A stretch of DNA of 64,000 bases. Origin: Rhynchopus sp. YZ270_cl-10 (Eukaryota > Euglenozoa > Diplonemea > Diplonemida > Diplonemidae). The notes beneath the pieces were generated by a model. It saw only the letters and a list, made by a program, of their open reading frames with translations, was not told where the DNA came from and ran no database searches. This document shows, piece after piece, positions 22,643-32,937 of this stretch (position 1 is its first letter; every line of letters starts with the position of its first letter). Made by a program: the position numbers and the translations under genes. The stretch is from NCBI GenBank assembly GCA_964035575.1, contig OZ037837.1, positions 310,001 to 374,000 on the forward strand. The letters run 5' to 3'.

Positions 22643-23669
22643 GGGTAGTGTAACTTTTTCAGCCTGTTACCGTTACCGCCCGCCGGATTTTTTGAAAACC
22701 AAAAAAAAAAAGTTATGTAGAAAGTACCTAGGGAAAAAAGTTATGAAGAGGTTCTATAGGAAAGATGTGGGTGGGGCTGTACAGGGCCCAGACCTATGGC
22801 ACCTCACGATCACTTGGTGAGTAAGCAATTTTTTCTCGAGAGAAAAGTCGTTTTCCTTCACGAGTGTTTTCTTGTACACCGTACACCGTACACCGTACAC
22901 CGTACACTGTACACTGTACACTGTACACTGTACACTGTACACTGTACACTGTACACTGTACACTGTACACTGTACACTGTACACTGTACACTGTACACTG
23001 TACACTGTACACTGTACACTGTACACTGTACACTGTACACTGTACACTGTACACTGTACACTGTACACTGTACACTGTACACTGTACACTGTACACTGTA
23101 CACTGTACACTGTACACTGTACACTGTACACTGTACACTGTACACTGTACACTGTACACTGTACACTGTACACTGTACACTGTACACTGTACACTGTACA
23201 CTGTACACTGTACACTGTACACTGTACACTGTACACTGTACACTGTACACTGTACACTGTACACTGTACACTGTACACTGTACACTGTACACTGTACACT
23301 GTACACTGTACACTGTACACTGTACACTGTACACTGTACACTGTACACTGTACACTGTACACTGTACACTGTACACTGTAGTACCTATAACTTTCTGGTA
23401 CCTAGACACCCGGTGTCCAGGAACCTAGGTACCCAGGCAACATGATAATGAGAAGACACAAAATGCTACACGTAACAGAAAACAAGCTACACGTCACGAA
23501 AATAAGGATTTTACTGTGAAGGAAACTCTGGAAAAATGTAAGAAAATCTCTTCATAACTTTTTTCCCCCTGGTAAAACTTTTTTTTCTTCATAACTTTTT
23601 TTCTCCGCCGCCCGCCGGATTTTTCGAACACCAAAATAACGGTAACAGACCGAAAAAGTTACACTACCC
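22643..23669. mobile_element. ~1.0-kb TIR element with TAA target duplication, containing a heptamer array
   Basis: Left end GGGTAGTGTAACTTTTTC and right end GAAAAAGTTACACTACCC are inverted repeats extending inward ~30 bases. TAA lies immediately outside both ends (22640-22642 and 23670-23672). A 3-bp TWA duplication and a GGG-starting terminus are typical of PIF/Harbinger-type MITEs, so that assignment is reasonable. CGCCCGCCGGATTTTT motifs are repeated near each end. About half of its length is now the GTACACT array. Confidence 0.75.
22874..23380. repeat. Tandem heptamer array (GTACACT)n, ~72 copies
   Basis: The first four units are GTACACC; all later units are GTACACT without visible interruption, ending in gtagtacct. 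In all six frames it gives open but meaningless 7-residue repeat translations (VYSVQCT), which should not be taken as genes. It sits inside the TIR element 22643-23669. Confidence 0.97.
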
Positions 23670-23670
23670 T

Positions 23671-24542
23671 AAATTGTTTGAGTAGTGTAGTTGCCTCAGG
23701 TTGTGTTGCCACAGTTTGTGCAATCTCCATTGTTTTTTTAAACGAAACAACGATAAATCCCTCAAAAAAGGTATGGGTGAGCAGCACAAAAGGGACAGCT
23801 GAACCAGACTTCGTAGCACTTACTCTAAGACCCTCGCGGCGTCTGCATGGCGAGGGGTGTTAGAGGGGAATCACTATAAATTTGCAGTGGCAACAACACC
23901 AAGGCATCCCAGCAAAACCTTGACCTTTTTCTTGGGTTTTCTGAACCCTCACCAACAAAAGAAGCAAAAAAACTAAAGAGAATTCTTAAGGGGGGGGAAC
24001 CTCACGCGGTGTCAATTTGCTGGAGAGGTCAGGTGATCCCCGCTACTGTTCAGGTACCACGCGAAAGTGCTGGAGTAGGGAGGGGGGCACCTGGGAGGGG
24101 GGAAAAAAAGGGGAGAAACGAAAGGACGAACAGGGAATACCAGACACCCTCAATTTCCGCAGGGGGGAAATCTGAAACAATGGGGGGAATGAATGATGAA
24201 AAATAAAAGAACAAAAATTGAGGGGGGGAAATGCCTGAATCTGCACGACACCGGGGGCACATAGTTTTTAAGAATAATCAAAAACAGCGATGAAAAAATC
24301 GCCAAAAAGATGTGCGCACCCAGTACTCATTTTTTTTGTCCATCCTTTCTTTTAATTTTTTTGTGGAGAGTGCCAAAGTGAACCGTTTTTCCTGCGTTCT
24401 TAGAAATGCAGGAACACTGATTGCAAGTTGCATTTTTTCAGTGCCAATTTCTCTGACAAAACAATAAGTTTGACTTATATACACCAGTCTTAACTCAAAA
24501 TAAAAATTGCACACGTCCAGCTCGCCTTTTGGCTTTTTCTTA
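23671..24542. other. Spacer with one copy of a 60-base dispersed repeat
   Basis: 23671-23740 (AATTGTTTGAGTAGTGTAGT onward) is one of five plus-strand copies of a short repeat, the others near 4222, 10004, 44620 and 49535. Otherwise low complexity; no gene recognised. Confidence 0.6.
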
Positions 24543-24843
24543 GCATGTGGCATGTGGCATGTGGCATGTGGCATGTGGCATGTGGCATGTGGCATGTGGC
24601 ATGTGGCATGTGGCATGTGGCATGTGGCATGTGGCATGTGGCATGTGGCATGTGGCATGTGGCATGTGGCATGTGGCATGTGGCATGTGGCATGTGGCAT
24701 GTGGCATGTGGCATGTGGCATGTGGCATGTGGCATGTGGCATGTGGCATGTGGCATGTGGCATGTGGCATGTGGCATGTGGCATGTGGCATGTGGCATGT
24801 GGCATGTGGCATGTGGCATGTGGCATGTGGCATGTGGCATGTG
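24543..24843. repeat. Tandem heptamer array (GCATGTG)n, 43 copies
   Basis: Exactly 301 bases of uninterrupted GCATGTG. A three-copy version of the same unit with a similar right flank (CTCTGGTGTAACC against TCCTGGTATGGGGCAACC) occurs at 48057-48079. The long frames across it (WHVACGM and HMPHATC repeats) are artefacts of the tandem structure. Confidence 0.97.
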
Positions 24844-25006
24844 TCCTGGTATGGGGCAACCTCCATGGGAGAAACAAAACAAAACAAAATAAAATAAAAC
24901 AAACAAAATCTACTAGTAGCAACCGTTGCAACGGAGGCCGCAATTTGACAACAGCAAAACGCACGGTACGGGCACACACAGAACTCTCACAATATCGGGT
25001 CTCTGC

Positions 25007-27697
25007 TCACAGTGTCCACACTATCAGAGTGCCGTCGGAGCTCGCAGTTGCCAGACGTGCGCTGTCGGGAGCAAAGGCCACACGCGCCACCACTGCCGCA
25101 GAGTGTCCGAGCAGGTCCGCAACCAGGGTCCCGCTCTTGCTCCACACCATCACGTCACCCTCGCCCACAGCAGCCAGCAGCGACCCGTCACGGCTGTACC
25201 TGCTGTCGTGCACCACACCCGACGGCATCTCGACAGCAAAGTGCTCCACTGCGTGGCCCACGGCAATGCTGCCCCCAGACCACCTCGTCACACGGACCCA
25301 CCCGTCCTCCATGCCACGCATGAGCTCCTGATCGCGGGAGAACGCCAGCGCCTTCACACGCACACGCACAGACGGCACCTCCGACACAGACACGGTGCCG
25401 CTGCCGCTCAGACTCCACACACTTGTCACCTCGCCGACTTCCGTGCCCCACACAGTGGCGAGGAAGTTCCCAACAGTGTCGAAGGCAGCGCCGCGTGCGT
25501 GGCGCTGGATCACAGTGGAGGGGTCCGCCACGTCCGACGCAAGCAGGTCAAACACACGTGTGTGCGGGTCGCTCCCGCCCCCGCTCACCACGTAGCGCCC
25601 GTTGTCCGAGAACTGCACGCTCGTCACAGGTCTGCCCCGCGAATGGCTGAGGTCCACCAGGGTTGCCTCCAGCACACCTGTCGCAGCGTCGCACACAACC
25701 ACACGCCCGCCCTCCCCAGCAAGCGCCACCAGGCTGTTGTTGGGCGAGAACGCAATGTCGTACACCTTGAAGCCGTCCGCACAGCCCAGCTGCGCCATCT
25801 GCACACCCGTCCGTGCAGAGAACACACGCACAACACGGTCTGCAGCTCCTGTTGCCACACGGCTTCCGTCACCAGAGAATGCCACAGACAGCAGGCGTGC
25901 AGGATGCTTCACCTCGTAGGCACATGCACGTGACACCAATGAACCGCAGGGTTTTGTCACAGTGTCAACCGCCACACACTCAGGCTGAACGTATGGCACA
26001 CGTGTTGCAGGCACATCTGTTGGTGGGGCTGGTGTCGGCACTGCTGTTGGCGGTGCTTCGGTGGGATCTGCACAGACGAAGTCAAACTCAAAGCCTGGGT
26101 ACGTCACAGACCCGTCAGTGGTGAACTGCATGAACAGTGGCCCATCCCATGTGTGCACTGTCCCCGAAGACAACGAACCAGCGTAACGGTACACTTGCTT
26201 GTAGTAGCCCTTAAATAATTCGGTGCTGATGGTCATGTAGTCGTAGTTGCGCTCGGTGCTGAACGAAGTCCACGTGATGATCACAGCAGTGTCACATTCA
26301 ATCTTCCAGCATTCGGATTCGCGGTTTCCGTAGTTCAAGAAGCTCACCTGGCCTGTTGTAGTGTCGTTGTCAAAGACTGTCAGGTTGTTGCAGGCGAGGT
26401 AAATTCCTGGCACACGTGTGAGTGGCACGTCTGTGGGAGGTGAGGCTGTGGGTTCTGCTGTTGGTGGGGCTGGTGTCGGCACTGCTGTCGGTGGTGCTTC
26501 GGTGGGCTCGGTGCAGAAGAAGTCGAACTCAAAGCCTGGGTACGTCACAGACCCGTCAGTGGTGAACTGCATGAACAGTGGCCCAGCCCATGTGTGCTCT
26601 GTCCCCGAAGACAACGAACCAGCGTAACGGTACACTTGCTGGTAGACGTCCTCCTGTACTTCGGTGCTGATGGTCATGTAGTCGTAGTTGCGCTCAGTGC
26701 TGAACGAAGTCCACGTGATGACCACAGCAGTGTCACATTCAATCTTCCAGCATTCGGATTCGCGGTTTCCGTAGTTCAAGAAGCTCACCTGGCCTGTTGT
26801 AGTGTCGTTGTCAAAGACTGTCAGGTTGTTGCAGGTGGTGTAAGTTCCTGGCACACGTGTGGGTGGCGTGTCTGTGGGAGGTGAGGCGGTGGGTTCCCTT
26901 GTTGGAACTGCTGTGGGTACAGCGGTAGGTTCAGCTGTCGTGAACGGCACACAGGAAAAGTTTTGGGACCACACACCCGTGTCGTTGGTGTCTGCCCCCT
27001 CCTCACACTGCAGCACCCCGTCCCTGCGGTACCCCACATCACATTCTGCGTCGCAAGACTCCCCAATGAAGAAGGTTCTGTTCCCCCTGCACTCCTCCGT
27101 GTTCAGGTTGTCATAATCGGGAATGGTCCCGCAGGTGCCAACGTGAAACGCAATGTCCACGTGCACGCTGGAGCTCATCCTGCACGGGTGTCCAGAATTG
27201 CCGCTGGGCTTCAGTGGCCAACCTGCACCCTCTATCCAGACCTCGTGGTCGCCGACTTCATCGGACGGGATGATCATCGAATACCATGTGTCTAGGTTTG
27301 TGGAACATGTGGGCACAGTGTCACTTCCCTGCGCTCTGGATCCATAGCTCCCGTGGCACGTCACAGAGCTGCCACTTGGGAAGGAGTGCACACTTTCACC
27401 ATCAAAATCCTTTGTGTACCCGCAGTGCTCTAGGGCCGAAACGACGTTGTCCACAGGTGTGTACACTAGGCGATTGGGTGGTTTGCAATACACGGCTGTA
27501 CTGCTGCTGTTCACCCCTGACGGAGTTCGCACGTGGACAACACCACGTTCATTCTCCTGTGTGCTGTGGTAAGTGGCCAGCCACAGGGTGACGTAGCCCG
27601 GCTGTGTCGACGAAACAGATGAGCACACGGCAGAGATGTGCGCCTCCACAACACTGGCAGCCAGCATCGCAACCACGCCTGCACGAAGTGCCGACAT
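25007..27697 (-). CDS. Secreted Sushi/CUB/CUB/WD40 protein
   Basis: 896 residues from the ATG at 27697-27695. Residues 1-19 are a signal peptide (MSALRAGVVAMLAASVVEA). Residues 20-188 are an unrecognised Cys-containing, probably beta-sandwich domain. 189-251 fit a Sushi/CCP module (CGTIPDYDNLN...C...C..GY....LQC...W....C). CUB-like domains span 289-395 and 436-542, 84-90% identical over long blocks (TTGQVSFLNYGNRESECWKI), pointing to a recent internal duplication. Each is preceded by a PT-rich linker. From ~598 to the end come WD40 repeats (LLSVAFSGDGSRVATGAADR; VARVAFAPDSARLATASSDG) forming a likely seven-blade propeller. There is no transmembrane segment after the signal peptide, so it is predicted to be extracellular, binding glycans or proteins. 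In the upstream minus-strand leader a pyrimidine run followed by AG at about 27769 could be the trans-splice acceptor (inference). Confidence 0.92.
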   Translation of the reverse strand: MSALRAGVVAMLAASVVEAHISAVCSSVSSTQPGYVTLWLATYHSTQENERGVVHVRTPSGVNSSSTAVYCKPPNRLVYTPVDNVVSALEHCGYTKDFDGESVHSFPSGSSVTCHGSYGSRAQGSDTVPTCSTNLDTWYSMIIPSDEVGDHEVWIEGAGWPLKPSGNSGHPCRMSSSVHVDIAFHVGTCGTIPDYDNLNTEECRGNRTFFIGESCDAECDVGYRRDGVLQCEEGADTNDTGVWSQNFSCVPFTTAEPTAVPTAVPTREPTASPPTDTPPTRVPGTYTTCNNLTVFDNDTTTGQVSFLNYGNRESECWKIECDTAVVITWTSFSTERNYDYMTISTEVQEDVYQQVYRYAGSLSSGTEHTWAGPLFMQFTTDGSVTYPGFEFDFFCTEPTEAPPTAVPTPAPPTAEPTASPPTDVPLTRVPGIYLACNNLTVFDNDTTTGQVSFLNYGNRESECWKIECDTAVIITWTSFSTERNYDYMTISTELFKGYYKQVYRYAGSLSSGTVHTWDGPLFMQFTTDGSVTYPGFEFDFVCADPTEAPPTAVPTPAPPTDVPATRVPYVQPECVAVDTVTKPCGSLVSRACAYEVKHPARLLSVAFSGDGSRVATGAADRVVRVFSARTGVQMAQLGCADGFKVYDIAFSPNNSLVALAGEGGRVVVCDAATGVLEATLVDLSHSRGRPVTSVQFSDNGRYVVSGGGSDPHTRVFDLLASDVADPSTVIQRHARGAAFDTVGNFLATVWGTEVGEVTSVWSLSGSGTVSVSEVPSVRVRVKALAFSRDQELMRGMEDGWVRVTRWSGGSIAVGHAVEHFAVEMPSGVVHDSRYSRDGSLLAAVGEGDVMVWSKSGTLVADLLGHSAAVVARVAFAPDSARLATASSDGTLIVWTL

Positions 27698-27866
27698 CCT
27701 TTGGTCTTTGCGCTCTCTTCTGCTTCTCTCTTTATTTATTTACTCTGTGTTTGATGATCTGTGGAGGCTGTGTGTGGGTGTAGAAGAAAAAACACTTTCT
27801 GTTGAGTTTTGAGAACGTATTACTGCTACTGCTGTTTGGAGCAGAAAAAGAAAAAGAAAACTTGTC

Positions 27867-27903
27867 AGATGAATTTCGGGTGCCTCTCATGCACACACAC
27901 ATG
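27867..27903 (+). repeat. Hairpin-family repeat in the 27.7-28.3 kb spacer
   Basis: CAGATGAATTTCGGGTGCC followed by TCTCATGCACACACACATGC: GTGC pairs with GCAC around a CTCTCAT loop. It is the only recognisable element between the two genes at 25-27.7 and 28.3-29.5 kb. The remaining ~570 bases of this spacer show nothing I can name. Confidence 0.55.
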
Positions 27904-28314
27904 CTCAAGGAAATAAAGAAAGGGTTAAGAAATGGGGTTTGGAAAGGAGGGGGTTCTCTTTTTGTCGGGGAGATAGAGTCTTGTTAACTAAGAAAGGAGC
28001 AAAGAGGCACTGCGTCAAGGTCCCAGTAGTTGACGCTTCACGCAAGCACCTGGAGGCCAACAGGCTTCGCGTCGCACACGGCGGTCTGCAGTTTTTGTCG
28101 TTCACGTTGCTATTTGGTCGCGTTTTTGGTTGCGTTCAGGGTGGGACCCGCACACCTGCCGATGTCTAGGTTCGCATACTTCATGGTTCTGATAGAGTTA
28201 CATCTGCACGAATCGGACGAGCACCTACCTGACTGACCAGCCACAATGCCATGTGTTCAGTCTACACTGTCCTGCCTACGGTGTCAAAGTTGAGGTTGAG
28301 GGGGCAACACTTCG

Positions 28315-29511
28315 TCACTGCAACAGTCTCTGCCGTTTGTGTGTGTGGAGAGGGTCTTCGCCGTCTCTGCTCCGTTTTGGGCGGTCCTGTACAAACTCAC
28401 TCAGCTCTGCATCCTTGACAGCGCGCGCCACAGCACCACTGCACCCAGTCAGATGTATTCTTTTCAAACCTTCGCAACCCAAAAGAAATCTTGTCTGTGC
28501 AACGCGTGCAACACGGTGGAGGGCTGAGAGGTCTATCTCGGTCAAGCTGCTGCACCTTGCTAGGAAGCTTTCGCAGATGTTCGTGACACTGTGGAGGGGC
28601 GAGAGGTCGATGGCTGTGAGGCTGCTGCAGTCCTGCATGAAGCAGCCCGACAGTGCCTTCACATTGCACAGCGACGACACATCGACCTCGGTCAGGCTGC
28701 GGCATTGGAACAGGAAGTAGTTCCCAACCTTCCTCAACATTCGTAGAGACGAGAGATCGATGCTCCTGACGCTGGTGCATCTGCCCAGGAAGTAGTTTCC
28801 TATGTGCGTGACGTTGTGGAGTGAAGACAGGTCGACAGCTGTCAGGCTCCCGCAGCGACTCAGAAAGCATCCCCGAATGGTCGTGATATTGCTTAGCGAC
28901 GGCAAGCTAATAGTGGCCAAAGAGGAGCAATCATGAAGGAAGCAGTCACCGATGCTTATCAAATTGTTGAATGAAGACAAATCGATGGCGGTCAGGCTGC
29001 TGCATCCACGAAGGAAGTTGTCGCCGAGGACCACGGTGCGGCTTAAAGAAGATATATCAATAGAAGTTAAGCTGCTGCACCCTTCGAGGAAGTCATTCCC
29101 AACCTGCGTGACAGTCGACACAGCACTCAGGTCAAGTCGCGTTAACGACGAACCCCGCAAGAACTTATCAGGAATGGCAGTCGCCACCTCCGCCTGCAGA
29201 AGCAAACACGCTACCGCAGGCTCCCGCACAGTCTCCAGCCTCTGTGCAGACAGGTCTGTCTCGCCCAACGCGTGAAGCTCGGCTATGGCTTCGAACTTCT
29301 TGGATTTCGTGAGGATAATTGTGTCGCCAGCACTCAGCTGCGTCATGTCCGCTCCTTCTTCCATCGCTTCATCTCCGAAACTCATCCCAAAGCTGTCTTC
29401 AGGCAGCCCCACTGCAGACGCCACCTTCCGCCGCATGTCCTCCGCTGTGTCATCTGCACCCATCTCAATCACGTACGTCTCGTCGGAAAAGGACGAGACA
29501 TTCAGATCCAT
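28315..29511 (-). CDS. Ubiquitin-like / leucine-rich-repeat protein with basic C-terminal signal
   Basis: 398 residues from the ATG at 29511-29509. An upstream in-frame ATG would add 23 residues, but the paralogue at 40000 begins at the equivalent of MDLNVSSF, so I use that start. Residues 1-68 have a ubiquitin-like (beta-grasp) layout: DETYVIEMGADDTAEDMRRK...LSAGDTIILT. A conserved linker follows (LHALGETDLSAQRLE...ACLLLQAEVATAIPD), shared with all four LRR genes here. Nine to ten 25-residue BspA/LRR_5-like repeats follow (LTAIDLSSFNNLISIGDCFL). The tail RPKRSRD...HKRQR is a bipartite-type nuclear localisation signal. Ubiquitin-like/LRR proteins act as substrate adaptors or scaffolds; a nuclear role is inferred from the tail. 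A pyrimidine-rich stretch ending in AG at 29526 could be the trans-splice acceptor. Confidence 0.9.
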   Translation of the reverse strand: MDLNVSSFSDETYVIEMGADDTAEDMRRKVASAVGLPEDSFGMSFGDEAMEEGADMTQLSAGDTIILTKSKKFEAIAELHALGETDLSAQRLETVREPAVACLLLQAEVATAIPDKFLRGSSLTRLDLSAVSTVTQVGNDFLEGCSSLTSIDISSLSRTVVLGDNFLRGCSSLTAIDLSSFNNLISIGDCFLHDCSSLATISLPSLSNITTIRGCFLSRCGSLTAVDLSSLHNVTHIGNYFLGRCTSVRSIDLSSLRMLRKVGNYFLFQCRSLTEVDVSSLCNVKALSGCFMQDCSSLTAIDLSPLHSVTNICESFLARCSSLTEIDLSALHRVARVAQTRFLLGCEGLKRIHLTGCSGAVARAVKDAELSEFVQDRPKRSRDGEDPLHTHKRQRLLQ

Positions 29512-30350
29512 ATTTTTGTGTCGCTCTGTTTGTGTGGTTGTGGTGGTGGCAGCGTGTGGAGGAGAAAGATGGGAACACACGCAGACAAGACGCGCAGCAC
29601 CTCACATCCGCAACAGTGTGCAGGAGAGCCCAGCAATTGACAGGTAAGTTCATCGGCGACGCAAGTACTGGTTCCATGCGGGTTATTGAACCCAGTTGGG
29701 TCCTTTTTGAACTTAGATGGGGCGGTTAAAGTGGACAGTTCCATTTTTTATTTTGTTGAGCAACTCACTTGTGGTAGTGACCAAAATTTGTATTAAAAAA
29801 GGAGCAGAACAGCAAAAAAACGTGGAAATGAAATACCCCCCCTTCTTTATTTATTCGTTGTTTGTTGTTTGTTGACCGCATCCATCCTCGTCCGTACTTC
29901 AAACGCCCTTTAGCACATATTGAAATGCCCTTTGTGAAAACCGCCTGCACTCCGCAGATGACTCCTCTTCACTTTTAAAGTACCGAAAACCCCGAAAACC
30001 CGGCATCCTGAAGTACGGTGAGGTGGAGCACAAGAGGGGGAAGGGGAAACGGTAAAACTCATGACAACCGACGAGCGCGTCTTTCATTTCCAGACGTATT
30101 GCATACTCGGAAAAAATGTTTTTCTCTGTCAAGTGTTGTTGTGTGTTAGCAGTTTTCTTTCCTTACTTCAAAAACTCTCTCTTTTTTGTTTGATTTTGTT
30201 TTGGTTGAGACACATCAATGGTGTTGGTTCTGTGGAATCACTGAACCACCCATATCCTGTATCACATCGTTGATTGTTCTTTCCCTGCGTTGACTGCAGG
30301 AAAGTTCGCGAAAACTATCGCGACCAGGACACCCAAAAAACACACATACA
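29512..30350. other. Spacer with a dispersed repeat shared with 49.98-50.12 kb
   Basis: 30000-30110 (GGTGAGGTGGAGCACAAGAG through GACGTATTGCATACTCG) recurs at 50030-50115 in the same orientation. A further motif near 30118 (CTGTCAAGTGTTGTTGTGTG) recurs at 41606. A ~30-residue minus-strand match (MKDALVGCHE.YRFP) spans the shared block, but indels suggest a non-coding or decayed element. Confidence 0.55.
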
Positions 30351-30545
30351 CCCCCCCCCCCCCCCATAGTACCATAGTACCATACACGGCGGGGTCCACA
30401 CACCCGAGGGTCCGTAAATTTTACGGACCCTCATTACGGACCCTCAAGTGCGGACCCGGGTCCGTAATTACGGACCCTAGGGTCCGTAATTACGTACCCT
30501 AGGGTCCGTAATTACGGACCCTAGGGTACGTAATTACGTGGTCTA
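30351..30545. repeat. Seed octamer repeats and palindromic CCTAGGG/CGTAATTACG block
   Basis: A 15-base C run is followed by two to three copies of ATAGTACC, then CACGGCGGGGTCC, GAGGGTCCGTAAA and alternating self-complementary units built from CCTAGGG and CGTAATTACG. The same junction (TACGGACCCTCGGGG, CCCCGCCGTGTA, then octamers) occurs in inverted orientation at 33610-33790, where the octamer is expanded 100-fold. Confidence 0.85.
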
Positions 30546-30654
30546 AGGTGGGAAATCACTGTTTGGATGTGTGACTGCTGGTCGAAAAGCCCTGGGAGCA
30601 AACCGAGTGGTACACAGGTACCACATGATAGACCATGATCATGTGGGCCTATCC

Positions 30655-31790
30655 CAAGTTACATACCGAAAAAAGTCGTGAGCTCGGTTAGTTGTCAAAG
30701 ACGTCTTCCACCATGCACTGAGGAGATAATGATCCAACAATTTACAAGAAAGATTACTTAACCTACTGCTGGAGTTGCCAGGTCGTAGTAACACACAAAG
30801 TGTGCCTCCGTTCGGGAAGACCGGATATTCTAGAGACCAAAAAGGCCTCAAGAATATCTTCCGGTAGTCAAGGTATAACCGAGTGAACGGCCCAAGACCC
30901 CCGTGGAGAAGTTAAATGTTGTAATGCTATCAAGTACAAACTGCGAACACTGTCTTACCCTCCTCAATACATGGTGGAATATGTCTTTGACAACAAACCG
31001 AGCTCAAGAGTTTTTAAACTTCCCTGAGGGAATGCGAGACGCAAAATTTACCACCAGACCCTGTCTTCGTGCACCTTCGGTGCAACGCTGCAGACAGGCC
31101 AAACTGCGTTGGACTCAGAGGAATGCCTGCTGTGCAGTGTATCAATGAGAACCAAGTCCCAGCAACAAGGGGCGCCTTTTGGCGGGCGTTGTTGAGGGTG
31201 TTTGGGGTGCAAAGTTTTCCACAATTTTGATGCGCGGGTACAGAAGTGTTGTCTTGTTCTTTCATCTTTAGGAATGTAAATGTCAATCGCGTTTAACTAC
31301 CACTAGGGCTTGTTCAGTGAACCCACGAGGGGTCGAAGGGGGTTGGTTATCCCATAGCTATCAAAGGTTGTGTCGACCAGGCTAATCCACTATGTTACGC
31401 TGTACGTTGTTAAATCCGAAGAAATAACACTTTAGCAGCCGCAGGAAGTTTGCTAAAAAGAGTGCCTCACGCTACACAAACCACCACCCGCGATTGACTT
31501 AGATGTTATAACAAAGAGAATTCAGAACAAAACAACACCCTGCCCCATACACACTAAATTGTCATGCTTCAAGAGCATGCCTGGGCCAAAATTACTGTTG
31601 ACCAAAAAGGCAACAAGACCACCCACAAGGAGTGTAAATTGTGCACTGGTTTTCTGGGGGAACGCAATATTTTCTTGTGTCTAGTCCTCCGCAAGCAGAG
31701 GACAGACTTTCCGGAAGGTTTCCAAAGTCGAATTTCTTGCACTAGCTATGCTCCCTTGGTTAATGGCTATAGCAGTGACTGACTAAGTGT
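30655..31790 (+). repeat. Interspersed repeat family D, longest copy
   Basis: From GAAAAAAGTCGTGAGCTCGG to GCTATAGCAGTGACTGACTA. Blocks of this ~1.1 kb are repeated at 32938-33292, 51530-52430, 58650-58830 and 59240-59480, 85-95% identical by eye. Different copies contain different insertions, deletions and small inversions at the same sites; for example, GAGCTCGGTTAGTTGTCAAA here is the complement of sequence 300 bases downstream. No domain is recognisable in the short frames. Confidence 0.8.
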
Positions 31791-32503
31791 ACCCACCCCC
31801 CTCCACCCAGATCTTCGTCCGCAAACTCAGAATAGATTGATGCGGGTAGATTTTGAGTTGTTGAATGTCGGACCGCGGTGAAGCTTCTCATCGCAATCGC
31901 GGGTGCAGTTCAGACTTCACGATCCTGTGATAAGTGTAAATGTGGGGTGTGATTAAGTTATGGTATACAAACGTAGTAGTCGGGAAAGGTGAGGTTAATA
32001 AAAAAGGCTATTTATTGCCGTGAAATAAGATAGATTTTTTCCACGCTACAGGTCGAGAGAGTGACCTGCTGCACAAATGGTTCGAGTGAAGCGAGGTGAA
32101 TTATGTGAAGCAGGTAACGAGCGCCTGTGGAACCAAATAGAAACGTAACACTCATCACACGATAAAACCCATGGGAGAGGTTGTGGTGAAACGCACACAC
32201 CTCGACCTGAGGAGTGGCTCTGCAGCGCGGTTCGTCCCCAGAACCGCAAGTGTGTTCAAAATGCTTTGTTTCTATTTCCTCCTTCATGTCATGAGGTGAC
32301 ACAAAATGATTGGTGCGTAAAAAAATAGCTATTTAATAGTGTGAACATTACGCGTTTATTTCGAGTTGAAAACACGAACAAGTTGAAACATGCGGCATTT
32401 TTTTGTTCAATCTTCACTAGTAACTGAAAGTTAAACATAATTACATACCTTGTCTTCCCCGTAACCTGCGCCTTCGCTGCTTTTAAGGTGCTTTCTCTGG
32501 GTG
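31791..32503. other. Spacer, no gene
   Basis: Higher in GC than the flanks between 32040 and 32290, with a 7-bp perfect stem GCGGTTC/GAACCGC at 32226-32252. It does not form a cloverleaf that I can draw. No coding feature or repeat partner in the window. Confidence 0.45.
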
Positions 32504-32712
32504 CCCAGTACCCAGTACCCAGTACCCAGTACCCAGTACCCAGTACCCAGTACCCAGTACCCAGTACCCAGTACCCAGTACCCAGTACCCAGTACCCAGT
32601 ACCCAGTACCCAGTACCCAGTACCCAGTACCCAGTACCCAGTACCCAGTACCCAGTACCCAGTACCCAGTACCCAGTACCCAGTACCCAGTACCCAGTAC
32701 CCAGTACCCAGT
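32504..32712. repeat. Tandem heptamer array (CCCAGTA)n, ~30 copies
   Basis: Pure CCCAGTA (equivalently GTACCCA) units with no visible interruption. Repeat translations (VLGTGYW and TQYPVPS) are artefacts. The sequence 3' of it (32860-32940) is rich in GGTAC/GTACC fragments and leads into a family D copy. Confidence 0.97.
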
Positions 32713-32937
32713 GTCTTCGAGAACCTAAAAATGCATTTTGTTGAAATTTTCTGGCTTTTTCTGAACTTTTCCCAGCTACTTTTCTGGTCGAGTAGCTATT
32801 TTCACTTTTCTGGTGTATGAGTAGGTTTTCTGGGTGGGAGACTGGATTCTGGGTACAGTGGTGTGTCTGGGCACCCAGGCACCTGGGTACTGGTGTATTT
32901 TCGGCCCAGTACCCCGGTACACGATACACTGGTGTAC

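Noticed and set aside
22754..23445. Repeat-protein frames (VYSVQCT and LYTVHCT) on both strands
   Set aside because: Open in all frames because the 7-bp unit has no stop codon; purely a consequence of the array.
24278..25331. CRISPR-like or repeat-protein reading of the GCATGTG array and adjoining frames
   Set aside because: There are no spacers, the unit is 7 bp, and the context is eukaryotic; it is a simple satellite.
24926..25933. 335-residue plus-strand His/Arg-rich frame
   Set aside because: Antisense shadow of the WD40 region; composition reflects codon use of the minus-strand gene.
32160..32255. A tRNA gene near the GGTTCGTCCCC motif
   Set aside because: The apparent B-box lies in a simple 7-bp stem, and I could not form acceptor, D and anticodon arms with correct spacing.
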